Assembly: GCA_934561515.1 (NCBI GenBank)
Contig: CAKTGM010000007.1
Location: 14,764 to 78,763 of the forward strand
DNA from: an uncultured Oscillospiraceae bacterium
GTDB lineage: Bacteria > Bacillota > Clostridia > Oscillospirales > Oscillospiraceae
Length of the DNA stretch: 64,000 bases
Direction of reading: 5' to 3'
Part shown: positions 1 through 8,448 of the stretch, one piece after another
How positions within the stretch are numbered: the stretch's first letter is position 1
Layout: each line of letters opens with the position of its first letter
The notes under the pieces: model-generated
Databases searched by the model: none
Told to the model about the DNA's origin: nothing
Seen by the model: only the letters and a program-made list of their open reading frames with translations
Made by a program: the position numbers and the translations under genes

Positions 1-1316
1 TGAGCGGCACGGTGAAGGAGATCTGCTCGGGCAGCTTTACCGTGGAGGAAACGGTCGCAGTTGTTGAGACGGACAAGGGCGAAACGAAGGAGCTCACGAT
101 GCTCCAGAAGTGGCCCGTGCGCGTGGGGCGGCCCTACATGAAGAAATACCCGCCCGTCACGCCGCTCCAGTCCGGCCAGCGCATCGTGGATACCTTCTTC
201 CCGGTCGCCAAGGGCGGCACGGCGGCCATTCCGGGGCCGTTCGGCAGCGGCAAGACTGTCATGCAGCACGCGCTTGCCAAGTGGGCGGACGTGGATCTCG
301 TCGTTTACATCGGCTGCGGCGAGCGCGGCAACGAGATGACCGACGTTCTGCGCGAGTTCCCGGAGCTCATCGACCCGCGCACGGGCGAGAGCCTGATGAA
401 GCGCACGGTGCTCATCGCCAACACCTCGGATATGCCGGTCGCGGCGCGTGAGGCGAGCATCTACACCGGCATCACCATCGCCGAATACTTCCGCGACATG
501 GGCTATGCCGTCGCGGTCATCGCCGACTCGACCTCCCGCTGGGCGGAGGCGCTGCGCGAAATGTCGGGCCGTCTGGAAGAGATGCCCGGCGAAGAGGGCT
601 ACCCCGCCTACCTTTCCTCGCGTTTGGCGCAGTTCTACGAGCGCGCGGGCGTGGTCGAGTGCCTCGGCAGCGACGAGCGGCAGGGAAGCCTCACCGCCGT
701 CGGCGCGGTCTCGCCTCCGGGCGGCGACCTTTCCGAGCCCGTCTCGCAGGCGACGATGCGCATCGTCAAGGTCTTCTGGGCGCTGGATTCGTCCCTTGCC
801 TACCGCCGTCACTTCCCGGCCATCAACTGGCTCAACTCCTATTCGCTCTATCTCGATTCTCTGCGCCCGTGGTACAGCGAGCATCTGGGACATGAGTTCC
901 TTGAAAACCGCGAGTGGGCAATGGCGATGCTGCAGGAGGAGTCGAGCCTCAACGAGATCGTGCAGCTCGTCGGCAAGGATTCCCTCAGCGCGAAGGACCA
1001 GATCACGCTCGAGGTCGCGCGCATGATCCGCGAGGACTTTTTGCAGCAGAACTCCTTTGCCGACAACGACGCCTATTCCGAGTACGACCGTCAGGCGCGT
1101 ATGCTCTCGCTCATCCGCCAGTACGACACGCACTGCCGCAGCGCGGCGGAGCGCGGCGGCGACCTTGCCGAGATGTTTGCCATCCCCGCGCGCGAGAAGA
1201 TTGGCCGCGCCAAGGGCGTTCCCGCCGATCAGTATAAGGACGCTTACGCGAACCTGCTCGTGGAGATGGATGAGCAGCTTGCCGCGATCGCTGAGAAGGG
1301 AGAGAAGGAAGAATGA
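1..1316 (+). CDS. ntpA: V-type ATP synthase catalytic subunit A (5' truncated by window edge)
   Basis: Nucleotide-binding catalytic subunit of the V1 head of a V/A-type rotary ATPase, coupling ATP to H+ or Na+ movement across the membrane. The visible 438 or so residues match the C-terminal three quarters of the roughly 590-residue family. They include the P-loop GPFGSGKT, the GERGNEM segment, and the SRWAEALREMSGRLEEMPGE segment around the catalytic site. The reading frame is open to base 3, so the apparent GTG at 12 is not the start. The stop overlaps the ATG of subunit B (ATGA), indicating translational coupling. The order A-B-D is that of clostridial ntp operons, so the remaining subunits should lie upstream, outside the window. 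Confidence 0.96.
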   Translation, partial: SGTVKEICSGSFTVEETVAVVETDKGETKELTMLQKWPVRVGRPYMKKYPPVTPLQSGQRIVDTFFPVAKGGTAAIPGPFGSGKTVMQHALAKWADVDLVVYIGCGERGNEMTDVLREFPELIDPRTGESLMKRTVLIANTSDMPVAAREASIYTGITIAEYFRDMGYAVAVIADSTSRWAEALREMSGRLEEMPGEEGYPAYLSSRLAQFYERAGVVECLGSDERQGSLTAVGAVSPPGGDLSEPVSQATMRIVKVFWALDSSLAYRRHFPAINWLNSYSLYLDSLRPWYSEHLGHEFLENREWAMAMLQEESSLNEIVQLVGKDSLSAKDQITLEVARMIREDFLQQNSFADNDAYSEYDRQARMLSLIRQYDTHCRSAAERGGDLAEMFAIPAREKIGRAKGVPADQYKDAYANLLVEMDEQLAAIAEKGEKEE

Positions 1317-2689
1317 TCCGTGAATATAAGACCATCCGCGAAATTTCCGGCCCTCTGATGGTCGTGGACCATGTGCAGGGCGTCACCTATGACGAGCTGG
1401 CGGAGATCGTCCTCTCCGACGGCAGCACGCGCCGCTGCAAGGTGCTCGAGGTCAACGGCGACCGTGCGGTCGTGCAGCTTTTTGAATCCTCCGCCGGCAT
1501 CAACCTCGCTGACTCGCGCATCCGCTTTCTGGGCCATCCGCTCCAGCTTGCCGTGTCGCGCGATATGCTCGGGCGCGTCTTCAACGGCATGGGCCAGCCC
1601 ATCGACGGCGGCCCCGCCATCATCGCCGACGAGCACCGCGATATCAACGGCCTTGCGATGAACCCTGCGGCGCGCAACTACCCCAACGAGTTCATCCAGA
1701 CCGGTATTTCCACCATCGACGGGCTCAACACCCTCGTGCGCGGGCAGAAGCTGCCCATTTTTTCCGGCTCAGGCCTGCCGCACGCGCAGCTTGCCGCGCA
1801 GATCGCGCGTCAGGCGAGGGTGTTGGACGGCGAGAGCAACTTTGCCGTTGTGTTCGCCGCCATCGGCATCACGTTTGAAGAGTCTGAGTACTTCGTCAAC
1901 GAATTCAAGCGCACCGGCGCCATCGACCGCACGGTGCTCTTTACGAACCTTGCCAACGACCCCGCCGTTGAGCGTATTGCAACGCCGCGCATGGCGCTCA
2001 CGGCCGCGGAGTATCTCGCTTTCGACTGCGGGATGCACGTGCTCGTCATCCTCACGGATATCACGAACTACGCCGAGGCCCTGCGCGAGATCAGCGCGGC
2101 GAAGAAGGAAGTCCCCGGCCGCCGCGGCTATCCCGGCTACCTCTACACCGACCTTGCGACGATGTACGAGCGCGCGGGCCGTCAGGTCGGCAAGGACGGC
2201 TCGATCACGATGATCCCCATCCTCACGATGCCCGAAGACGACAAGACCCACCCCATCCCCGACCTCACGGGCTATATCACCGAGGGGCAGATCATCCTCT
2301 CGCGCGAGCTGTACCGCCGCGGCATCAACCCGCCGGTGGACGTGCTGCCGAGCCTTTCCCGCCTCAAGGACAAGGGCATCGGCGCGGGCAAGACGCGCGA
2401 GGATCACTCCGGCACGATGAACCAGCTCTTCGCCGCCTACGCCACCGGTAAGGAAAACAAGGAGCTGATGAGCATCCTCGGCGAGGCGGCGCTCAGCCCG
2501 ACCGACCTTCTCTACGCCAGGTTTGCCGACGAGTTTGAAAAGCGCTACGTCGCGCAGGGGAGCGACGAGAACCGCTCCATCGAGCAGACGCTCGACCTCG
2601 GATGGGAGCTTCTCTCCATCCTGCCGCGCAGCGAGCTCAAGCGCATTAAGCCGGAGTATATCGACAAATACCTCAAAAAAGACGAGTAA
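1313..2689 (+). CDS. ntpB: V-type ATP synthase subunit B
   Basis: Non-catalytic regulatory subunit that alternates with A in the V1 hexamer. The 458 residues are full length for the family. Recognisable segments are FSGSGLPHAQLAAQIARQA, the degenerate position of the P-loop that marks B rather than A subunits, and SAAKKEVPGRRGYPGYLYTDLA. It begins inside the last codons of ntpA by a 4-base ATGA overlap and is followed after 12 bases by ntpD, so the three are one transcript. Confidence 0.97.
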   Translation: MIREYKTIREISGPLMVVDHVQGVTYDELAEIVLSDGSTRRCKVLEVNGDRAVVQLFESSAGINLADSRIRFLGHPLQLAVSRDMLGRVFNGMGQPIDGGPAIIADEHRDINGLAMNPAARNYPNEFIQTGISTIDGLNTLVRGQKLPIFSGSGLPHAQLAAQIARQARVLDGESNFAVVFAAIGITFEESEYFVNEFKRTGAIDRTVLFTNLANDPAVERIATPRMALTAAEYLAFDCGMHVLVILTDITNYAEALREISAAKKEVPGRRGYPGYLYTDLATMYERAGRQVGKDGSITMIPILTMPEDDKTHPIPDLTGYITEGQIILSRELYRRGINPPVDVLPSLSRLKDKGIGAGKTREDHSGTMNQLFAAYATGKENKELMSILGEAALSPTDLLYARFADEFEKRYVAQGSDENRSIEQTLDLGWELLSILPRSELKRIKPEYIDKYLKKDE

Positions 2690-2701
2690 GGGGGGAGAAA
2701 C

Positions 2702-3388
2702 GTGCCTACGACCACTGTCAATCCCACCCGCATGGAGCTCACGCGCCTCAAAGCGCGTCTGCGCACCGCCCAGCGTGGGCACAAGCTCCTCAAGGACAAG
2801 CGCGACGAGTTGATGAAGCAGTTCATGGACGTTGTGCGCGAGGACCGCGCGCTGCGCGAGAAGGTGGAGCAGGCCCTGACGCGGGCCTACGGCTCATTCA
2901 CCGTGGCGAGCGCGCTGATGTCGCCGGAGATGCTCGAGCAGGCGCTGATGTGTCCGCGCCAGAGCGTTTCGCTCGACATGAGCAGCGAAAACGTGATGAG
3001 CGTCGAGGTGCCGCGCTATGAGTTCAAGCTCGCAAGCGAGGACGGCGGGGACATCTACCCCTACGGCTTTGCCCAGACGAGCGGCGAGCTTGACGATGCC
3101 GTGCGCGAGCTGGGCGACATCCTGCCCGACCTTCTGCGCCTTGCCGAGGTCGAGAAGGCGACGCAGCTGCTCGCTGCCGAGATCGAGCGCACGAGACGGC
3201 GCGTCAACGCGCTCGAGTACGTCAAGATCCCGCAGATGCAGCAGAGCATCAAGTATATCACGATGAAGCTCGACGAAAACGAGCGCGCCAACACCATCCG
3301 CCTCATGAAGGTCAAGGATATGATCCTGCAAGAGGCCATCGAGGAGCGCCGCCAGACCGACGCGGCCGCCGGAACGGGGCTTTTGTGA
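2702..3388 (+). CDS. ntpD: V-type ATP synthase subunit D
   Basis: Central rotor stalk subunit of the V/A-ATPase. The 228 residues start with the family's typical N-terminus (VNPTRMELTRLKARLRTAQRGHKLLKDK), given here only in part as PTRMELTRLKARL, and are rich in predicted long helices at both ends, as expected for the coiled-coil shaft. GTG start preceded by a GGGGGGAG Shine-Dalgarno. It is the last gene of the operon; an intrinsic terminator follows 8 bases after the stop. Confidence 0.96.
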   Translation: MPTTTVNPTRMELTRLKARLRTAQRGHKLLKDKRDELMKQFMDVVREDRALREKVEQALTRAYGSFTVASALMSPEMLEQALMCPRQSVSLDMSSENVMSVEVPRYEFKLASEDGGDIYPYGFAQTSGELDDAVRELGDILPDLLRLAEVEKATQLLAAEIERTRRRVNALEYVKIPQMQQSIKYITMKLDENERANTIRLMKVKDMILQEAIEERRQTDAAAGTGLL

Positions 3389-3395
3389 GAAGTGC

Positions 3396-3432
3396 AAAAA
3401 AGAGGGAACCTAAGAAGGTTCCCTCTTTTTTT
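3396..3432. terminator. Bidirectional intrinsic terminator between ntpD and pyrI
   Basis: Stem AGAGGGAACC/GGTTCCCTCT with a 6-base loop, an A-run on the left and a T-run on the right. It can therefore end transcription of both the V-ATPase operon (+) and the pyr operon (-), which converge here. Confidence 0.9.
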
Positions 3433-3439
3433 GGCTTTT

Positions 3440-3859
3440 TTAGTTTTCGGCCTTGGTCTCGCAGTACAGGCAGCGGTAGGTGCGCGTGCTCTCTTCGGTC
3501 AGCGTGAAGACCTGCGGCAGCTCCTGCTCAACGGAGGTGATGCAGCGGGGGTTCTTGCAGCGGATGACGTTGGTGATGCGCTCGGGCAGCTTGAGCTGGC
3601 GCTTTTCGATGCGCTTGCCGTCCTTAATGATGTTGACGGTGATGCCGGGGTCAACATAGCCGATGACGTCCCAGTCAAGGTCGAGCACCTGGTCGATCTT
3701 GATGATGTCCTTGCGGCCGAGCTTGCCGCTCGAAACGTTCTTGAGTAGCGCAACGGAGCAGTCGAGCTTGTCAAGACCGAGGATGTTGTAGAGCTCCATC
3801 GCCTTGCCGGCGGAGATGTGGTCGATAACGATACCGTTGGAAATAGCGTCGATGATCAT
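3440..3859 (-). CDS. pyrI: Aspartate carbamoyltransferase regulatory subunit
   Basis: Regulatory chain that binds the catalytic PyrB trimers and mediates nucleotide feedback in de novo pyrimidine synthesis. The 139 residues begin MIIDAISNGIVIDHI, the family nucleotide-binding start. They end in a zinc domain with four cysteines: CKNPRC near residue 100 and CLYC near residue 132. Good Shine-Dalgarno (GGGAGGG). Last gene of the pyr operon, 15 bases after pyrB. Its presence points to allosteric rather than purely transcriptional control of the pathway. Confidence 0.96.
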   Translation of the reverse strand: MIIDAISNGIVIDHISAGKAMELYNILGLDKLDCSVALLKNVSSGKLGRKDIIKIDQVLDLDWDVIGYVDPGITVNIIKDGKRIEKRQLKLPERITNVIRCKNPRCITSVEQELPQVFTLTEESTRTYRCLYCETKAEN

Positions 3860-3874
3860 GTGTAAGTCCCTCCC

Positions 3875-4789
3875 TTATTCAATACCAAGCAGCTTGAGGA
3901 TGAGCGCCATGCGGATGAAGCGGCCGTTGCGGACCTGCTTGAAGTAGCAGGCGCGGGGATCGTCGTCCACGGCAACGGAGATCTCGTTCACGCGCGGCAG
4001 CGGGTGCAGGATGCAGAGATCCTTCTTGGCGCTGCGCAGCTTCTCCGGGGTGAGGATGTAGCTGTCCTTCAGGCGGAGGTAATCTTCCTCGTTGAAGAAG
4101 CGCTCGCGCTGAACGCGGGTCATGTAGAGAATGTCGAGCTCGGGCATGACGGCTTCGAGGTCGGTCGTCTGCTCGTAGGGGATGTTGTTCTTCTTGAGCG
4201 CCTCGTTCTTCACGTAGCTGGGGAGCTTGAGCTCCTCGGGGGAGATGAGAACGATCTTGATGCCGGTGTAGCGGCTCAGGGCGCTGATGAGGGAGTGGAC
4301 GGTGCGGCCGAACTTCAGGTCGCCGCAGAAGCCCACGGTCAGGTCGTTGAAGCGGCCCTTTTCACGGTTGATGGTGAGAAGGTCGGTCAGCGTCTGGGTG
4401 GGGTGGTTGTGGCCGCCGTCGCCCGCGTTGATGACGGGGACCTCGGAGTGCATGGAGGCGACCAGCGGCGCGCCCTCCTTGGGGTGGCGCATGGCGATGA
4501 TGTCAGCATAGCAGCTGACAGTGCGCACCGTGTCGGAAACGCTCTCGCCCTTGGCGGCGGAAGAGCTGCTTGCGGACGAGAAGCCCAGCACCTTGCCGCC
4601 GAGACCGAGCATCGCGGACTCAAAGCTCAGGCGCGTGCGGGTGGAAGGCTCAAAGAAGAGCGTTGCGAGGATCTTGCCGTCGCACTTGTGTGCGTAGGCG
4701 TCGGGGTGGTCGATGATGTCATTGGCCGTGGCGACCATATCGTCGATCTCCTGGGTGGTCAGCTGTAAAATGTCGATCAAATGCTCCAT
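3875..4789 (-). CDS. pyrB: Aspartate carbamoyltransferase catalytic subunit
   Basis: Condenses carbamoyl phosphate and aspartate to carbamoyl aspartate. Encodes 304 residues with the carbamoyl-phosphate motif FFEPSTRTRLSFE near residue 48 and HPLPRVNEI near residue 263. The ATG at 4789 is chosen because GGAGGAAAG precedes it at normal spacing; the longer open frame upstream runs into pyrE and lacks a ribosome site. Lies between pyrE and pyrI in the operon. Confidence 0.96.
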   Translation of the reverse strand: MEHLIDILQLTTQEIDDMVATANDIIDHPDAYAHKCDGKILATLFFEPSTRTRLSFESAMLGLGGKVLGFSSASSSSAAKGESVSDTVRTVSCYADIIAMRHPKEGAPLVASMHSEVPVINAGDGGHNHPTQTLTDLLTINREKGRFNDLTVGFCGDLKFGRTVHSLISALSRYTGIKIVLISPEELKLPSYVKNEALKKNNIPYEQTTDLEAVMPELDILYMTRVQRERFFNEEDYLRLKDSYILTPEKLRSAKKDLCILHPLPRVNEISVAVDDDPRACYFKQVRNGRFIRMALILKLLGIE

Positions 4790-4790
4790 G

Positions 4791-5438
4791 TTAGTTCTTT
4801 CCTCCGATCCAAGATTCATCCGACGGGTTGTTGCGGAACTGAATGAGACGCGCAACGTCCTCGGGGTGGATATAGTTTTGCTTCGCCGCTACGTCGGCGA
4901 TGACATCAAAGTTGGTGAGGCTGTGATTTCTCACGTTGGCGGCGGCGAGGCGGTCAAGACCCTTCTGCATCCCGTAGGTGAAGATGCTCGCAACGCCCAG
5001 CACCTCCGCGCCCGCTTCGCGCAGGACGCTTACAACGTCCAGAACGCTGCCGCCGGTGGAGATGAGGTCCTCGATGACGACGACCTTCTGGCCCGGCTCA
5101 AGGCGGCCCTCGATCTGGTTCTGGCGGCCGTGGTCCTTGCCGGACGAGCGCACATAGCCCATGGGAAGGCCCATCATGTGACCGACGATGGCGGCGTGGG
5201 CGATGCCCGCCGTGCTCGTGCCCATCAGCACCTCCGCGTCGGGATAGTCTGTGCGGATGACCTCGCACAGCGCGCTTTCCACCTGCGTGCGCACCTCGGG
5301 CGCGGTCAGGATGAGGCGGTTGTCGCAGTAGACGGGGCTCTTAATGCCGCTGGCCCAGGTGAAGGGCTCGTCCGGGCGGAAAAAGACCGCGCGGATGGAG
5401 AGCAGGCCCTCTGCAATGCTGCGTTCCAAATGCTCCAT
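4791..5438 (-). CDS. pyrE: Orotate phosphoribosyltransferase
   Basis: Transfers phosphoribose from PRPP to orotate giving OMP. Encodes 215 residues with the PRPP-binding loop VVVIEDLISTGGS near residue 120 and the N-terminal FTWASGIKSPVYCDNR segment. The ATG at 5438 is preferred over an in-frame ATG seven codons earlier because the earlier one lies inside the AAAGGAG ribosome site. Confidence 0.96.
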   Translation of the reverse strand: MEHLERSIAEGLLSIRAVFFRPDEPFTWASGIKSPVYCDNRLILTAPEVRTQVESALCEVIRTDYPDAEVLMGTSTAGIAHAAIVGHMMGLPMGYVRSSGKDHGRQNQIEGRLEPGQKVVVIEDLISTGGSVLDVVSVLREAGAEVLGVASIFTYGMQKGLDRLAAANVRNHSLTNFDVIADVAAKQNYIHPEDVARLIQFRNNPSDESWIGGKN

Positions 5439-5463
5439 TTCTATCTCTTCTCCTTTCAAATGA

Positions 5464-6114
5464 TCAGTCGATTGACAAGATCAGGGTTTCCAAAGTATCG
5501 GGTGTTTCGCTGATGTAGTCGGCGCCGGCGGCGGTGAGCTCCTCGCGGCTGCCGTAGCCGTAGAGCACGCCGATCACATCGAGTCCTGCCATGTGCGCGC
5601 CGATGACGTCGTGCTCGCGGTCGCCGACCATGACGGCGCGGGAAAGATCATCGCAGCCGGCCGCCTTGAGCGCGGCTTTTACGACGTTTACCTTTTTGCC
5701 CGCTTCCTTGTCGCCCTCGGGCGCGCCGCAGACGGCGTCAAAGTAGGGCGCGAGCGAGAAGTGCTCCAGAATGCGCTCGGCCATGGTGTCGAGCTTCGAT
5801 GTGGCGACAAAAAGACGCTTGCCCTCGCTCCTGAGATGCGCGAGCAGCGCGGGGATGCCGGGGTAGGGGGCGTTGTCGAGCCAGCCGTCCTGCCGGTAGT
5901 ATTCGCGGAATTTCGCAACCGCAGCGTCGACATCTTCCGCGCTCACGAAGCGTGCGAAGGTCTCGCTGAGCGGCGGGCCGACAAAGAACGACAGCTCGCG
6001 CCAGTCGCGCTCGATGCCGAACGCACGCAGGGCGTACTGTCCGGCCTTCATGATGCCGGGGCCGGAGTCGGTCAGCGTGCCGTCCAGATCAAAGAGAATG
6101 ATATCGCGGCGCAT
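5464..6114 (-). CDS. HAD-superfamily phosphatase (phosphoglycolate phosphatase / 5'-nucleotidase-like)
   Basis: 216-residue HAD hydrolase with motif I DLDGTLTDS at residues 8-16, motif II around VATSK, and motif IV VMVGDREHDVIGA near residue 170. The alpha-helical cap after motif I is of the type seen in phosphoglycolate phosphatases and nucleotidases. It sits between pyrF and pyrE with only 3 bases after the pyrF stop, so it is co-expressed with pyrimidine synthesis. A role in dephosphorylating a nucleotide or phosphoglycolate is inference; the substrate cannot be read from sequence. Confidence 0.88.
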   Translation of the reverse strand: MRRDIILFDLDGTLTDSGPGIMKAGQYALRAFGIERDWRELSFFVGPPLSETFARFVSAEDVDAAVAKFREYYRQDGWLDNAPYPGIPALLAHLRSEGKRLFVATSKLDTMAERILEHFSLAPYFDAVCGAPEGDKEAGKKVNVVKAALKAAGCDDLSRAVMVGDREHDVIGAHMAGLDVIGVLYGYGSREELTAAGADYISETPDTLETLILSID

Positions 6115-6117
6115 TGC

Positions 6118-6816
6118 TTAGCCCACAAACTCGCTGACGCAGCGGCGATAGGCGGCGACGGGGTCCTCCGCCTGCGTGATGGGACGGCCGACAACGATGT
6201 AGTCCGAGCCGATCTCGCGCGCCTTTGCGGGCGTGGTGATGCGCACCTGGTCGTCCGCCTTCGCGTCGGCAAAGCGGATGCCGGGGGTGACGGTGACAAA
6301 TTCCTTCGCGCAGGCTTCATGGATGCGCCCGGCCTCGAGCGGGGAGCAGACCACGCCGTCAAGACCGGCGGCCATGGCGTTTTTCGCGTAGTCGATCACC
6401 ACTTCCTCAAGGGGGCGGTGGATGCCGATCTCATCCTCCATGCTCTGCTGGCTCGTGGAGGTGAGCTGCGTGACGGCGATGAGCATCGGACGCGTGCCGT
6501 CCGCGCGGGTCAGACCCTCGAGCGCGGCGGACATCATCGCGCGCGTGCCGGGGGCGTGGAGGTTGACCATGTCCACATCGAGGGAGGAGAGCACGGCCAT
6601 GGCCTTTTTCACGGTGTTGGGGATGTCGTGCAGCTTGAGATCGAGGAAGATCTTGTGGCCGCGGGCCTTGATCTCGCGCACGATCGCGGGGCCTTCGGCG
6701 TAGAAGAGCTCCATGCCAATCTTCACAAAGGGCTTTTCGCCGGTGAAGCGGTCGAGAAACGCGAGGGTCTTTTCCTTGCTGTCGAAATCCAGCGCAATGA
6801 TAACGTCCTTACCCAT
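6118..6816 (-). CDS. pyrF: Orotidine 5'-phosphate decarboxylase
   Basis: Decarboxylates OMP to UMP. Encodes 232 residues; the catalytic DLKLHDIPNTV segment with the Lys-Asp network lies near residue 60 and the phosphate-gripper VVGRPI near residue 210. The ATG at 6816 has AGGAGG eight bases upstream; the GTG three codons earlier overlaps that site and is rejected. Overlaps the end of pyrD by 8 bases. Confidence 0.96.
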   Translation of the reverse strand: MGKDVIIALDFDSKEKTLAFLDRFTGEKPFVKIGMELFYAEGPAIVREIKARGHKIFLDLKLHDIPNTVKKAMAVLSSLDVDMVNLHAPGTRAMMSAALEGLTRADGTRPMLIAVTQLTSTSQQSMEDEIGIHRPLEEVVIDYAKNAMAAGLDGVVCSPLEAGRIHEACAKEFVTVTPGIRFADAKADDQVRITTPAKAREIGSDYIVVGRPITQAEDPVAAYRRCVSEFVG

Positions 6817-7726
6817 GGTGGGCACCTCCTATGATGTCGTTCAAATCGTTGATATTGTATTTCTGCATGACGCGCGGCAGATCCTCGACGATGCGGCGGC
6901 AGGCGAAGGGGTCGACAAGGTTGGCAGCGCCGACCTCGACCGCCGTTGCGCCCGCGAGCATCAGCTCGATGACATCCTCGGCACTCATCACGCCGCCGAG
7001 ACCGACGACGGGGATGCGCACCGCTTCATAGACCTGCCAGACCATGCGCACGGCAAGCGGGAAGATCGCCGGGCCGGACATACCGCCCGTGCCGTTGGCA
7101 AGCAGCGGGCGCTTCGTTCTGGGGTCGATGCGCATGCCCATCACGGTGTTGATGAGGCTGATGCCGTCCGCGCCTGCGTCCTCGCAGGCTCTCGCAATGT
7201 CTGCAATGCTCGTGACGTTGGGGGAGAGCTTGACGATGACGGGCTTTTTGACCGCGTCCTTCACCGCGCGCGTGACCGACGCGGCAGCCTTCGGGTCAGT
7301 GCCGAAGCTCATGCCGCCGCCGTGGACATTGGGGCAGGAGATGTTCACCTCGAGCCAGCCGACCTGCGGGCAGGCGTCGAGCTTCCGGCAGACCTCGACA
7401 TATTCATCGAGCGAAAAACCGCTGACATTCGCCATGACGGGCTTGTGGAAAACGCGCGCGAGCCTGGGAAGCTCCTCGGCGATGACCGCGTCCACACCGG
7501 GATTCTGAAGGCCCACGGCGTTGAGCACACCGCTTTGCATCTCGGCGATGCGCGGCTGGGGGTTGCCAAGGCGCGGCTCGCGCGTCGTTCCCTTGAAGGA
7601 GAACGTGCCGAGGCAGTTGATATCGTAAAGCTCTGCGAACTCGTATCCGTAGCCAAAGGTGCCGCTCGCGGGAATGACGGGGTTGTCGAGCGGAAGAGAG
7701 CAGAGCGTGACGTTCGTTTTTACCAT
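6809..7726 (-). CDS. pyrD: Dihydroorotate dehydrogenase B, catalytic subunit
   Basis: FMN flavoprotein oxidising dihydroorotate to orotate. The 305 residues match class 1B: N-terminal NPVIPASGTFGYG, a central EVNISCPNVHGGG segment, and the FMN-phosphate region VVGLGGVMSAEDVIE near residue 255. Class 1B enzymes pass electrons to NAD+ through PyrK, which is encoded immediately upstream and overlaps by a few bases. Confidence 0.96.
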   Translation of the reverse strand: MVKTNVTLCSLPLDNPVIPASGTFGYGYEFAELYDINCLGTFSFKGTTREPRLGNPQPRIAEMQSGVLNAVGLQNPGVDAVIAEELPRLARVFHKPVMANVSGFSLDEYVEVCRKLDACPQVGWLEVNISCPNVHGGGMSFGTDPKAAASVTRAVKDAVKKPVIVKLSPNVTSIADIARACEDAGADGISLINTVMGMRIDPRTKRPLLANGTGGMSGPAIFPLAVRMVWQVYEAVRIPVVGLGGVMSAEDVIELMLAGATAVEVGAANLVDPFACRRIVEDLPRVMQKYNINDLNDIIGGAHHG

Positions 7727-8448
7727 TTGATCTCATCCCTCCCAAATACGGGACCCTCGCGGCAGACGCGCTTGGGGCCGTTCACCGTGTCGATCGTGCA
7801 GCCCATGCACGCGCCGAAGCCGCAGCCCATGCGCGCTTCCAGACTGATCTGGCCGGGCTTGTCCGTCCTTGCGCAAAGCGCCTTGAGCATCGGCGTCGGC
7901 CCGCAGGCGCAGACGGTGTCGAACTGCCCGGGCAGCGCGTCGGTCACAAAGCCGCGCGTGCCGCGTCCGCCGTCCGCCGTTGCGATGACGGTCTGCACGC
8001 CGAGCGCTTTGAATTCGTTTTCATAGAACACATCCTCTGCCGTGTTGAAGCCGAGAACGGCGACGGGCGTTTTGCCCGCGGCAAGAAGATGCTTGGCAAG
8101 GCCGAAGAGCGGTGCGGCGCCGATGCCGCCGCCTGCAAGGAGCGTCGTTTCGCCGCAGGCGGCAACGTCAAAGCCGTTGCCAAGACCCGAGAGCGCGTCA
8201 AGCGTCTGTCCCGGCGTGCGGCGGGAGAGCCAGTCCGTTCCGCCGCCGACGACTTTATAAAGGAGCGTGACGCACTTTTCGTCCCAGTCGCAGATGGAGA
8301 TGGGCCTGCGCAGGAAGAAACCGGGCAGGCGAAGGTCGAGGAACTGGCCCGGCGCGGTGATGGCCGAGGTGTCGCCCTCGAGCTTCAAACGGTAGACACC
8401 GGAAGCGATGGGGGCATTCTCCGCGATGGTGTATTTTACTTCGATCAA
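7720..8448 (-). CDS. pyrK: Dihydroorotate dehydrogenase B, electron transfer subunit
   Basis: FAD and [2Fe-2S] partner of PyrD that lets the enzyme use NAD+. Encodes 242 residues: an N-terminal FAD barrel (RRPISICD near residue 48), a NAD domain (LLAGGGIGAAPLFGLAKHL near residue 104) and a C-terminal cluster motif CGFGACMGC with a later Cys. The start is read as TTG at 8448, since GGAGG lies six bases upstream and no ATG or GTG in frame has a better ribosome site. Confidence 0.93.
   Translation of the reverse strand: MIEVKYTIAENAPIASGVYRLKLEGDTSAITAPGQFLDLRLPGFFLRRPISICDWDEKCVTLLYKVVGGGTDWLSRRTPGQTLDALSGLGNGFDVAACGETTLLAGGGIGAAPLFGLAKHLLAAGKTPVAVLGFNTAEDVFYENEFKALGVQTVIATADGGRGTRGFVTDALPGQFDTVCACGPTPMLKALCARTDKPGQISLEARMGCGFGACMGCTIDTVNGPKRVCREGPVFGRDEIKW

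Noticed and set aside
1769..2782. Minus-strand open frame over ntpB/ntpD
   Set aside because: Antisense to full-length V-ATPase genes, with composition typical of shadow frames and no promoter or ribosome site.
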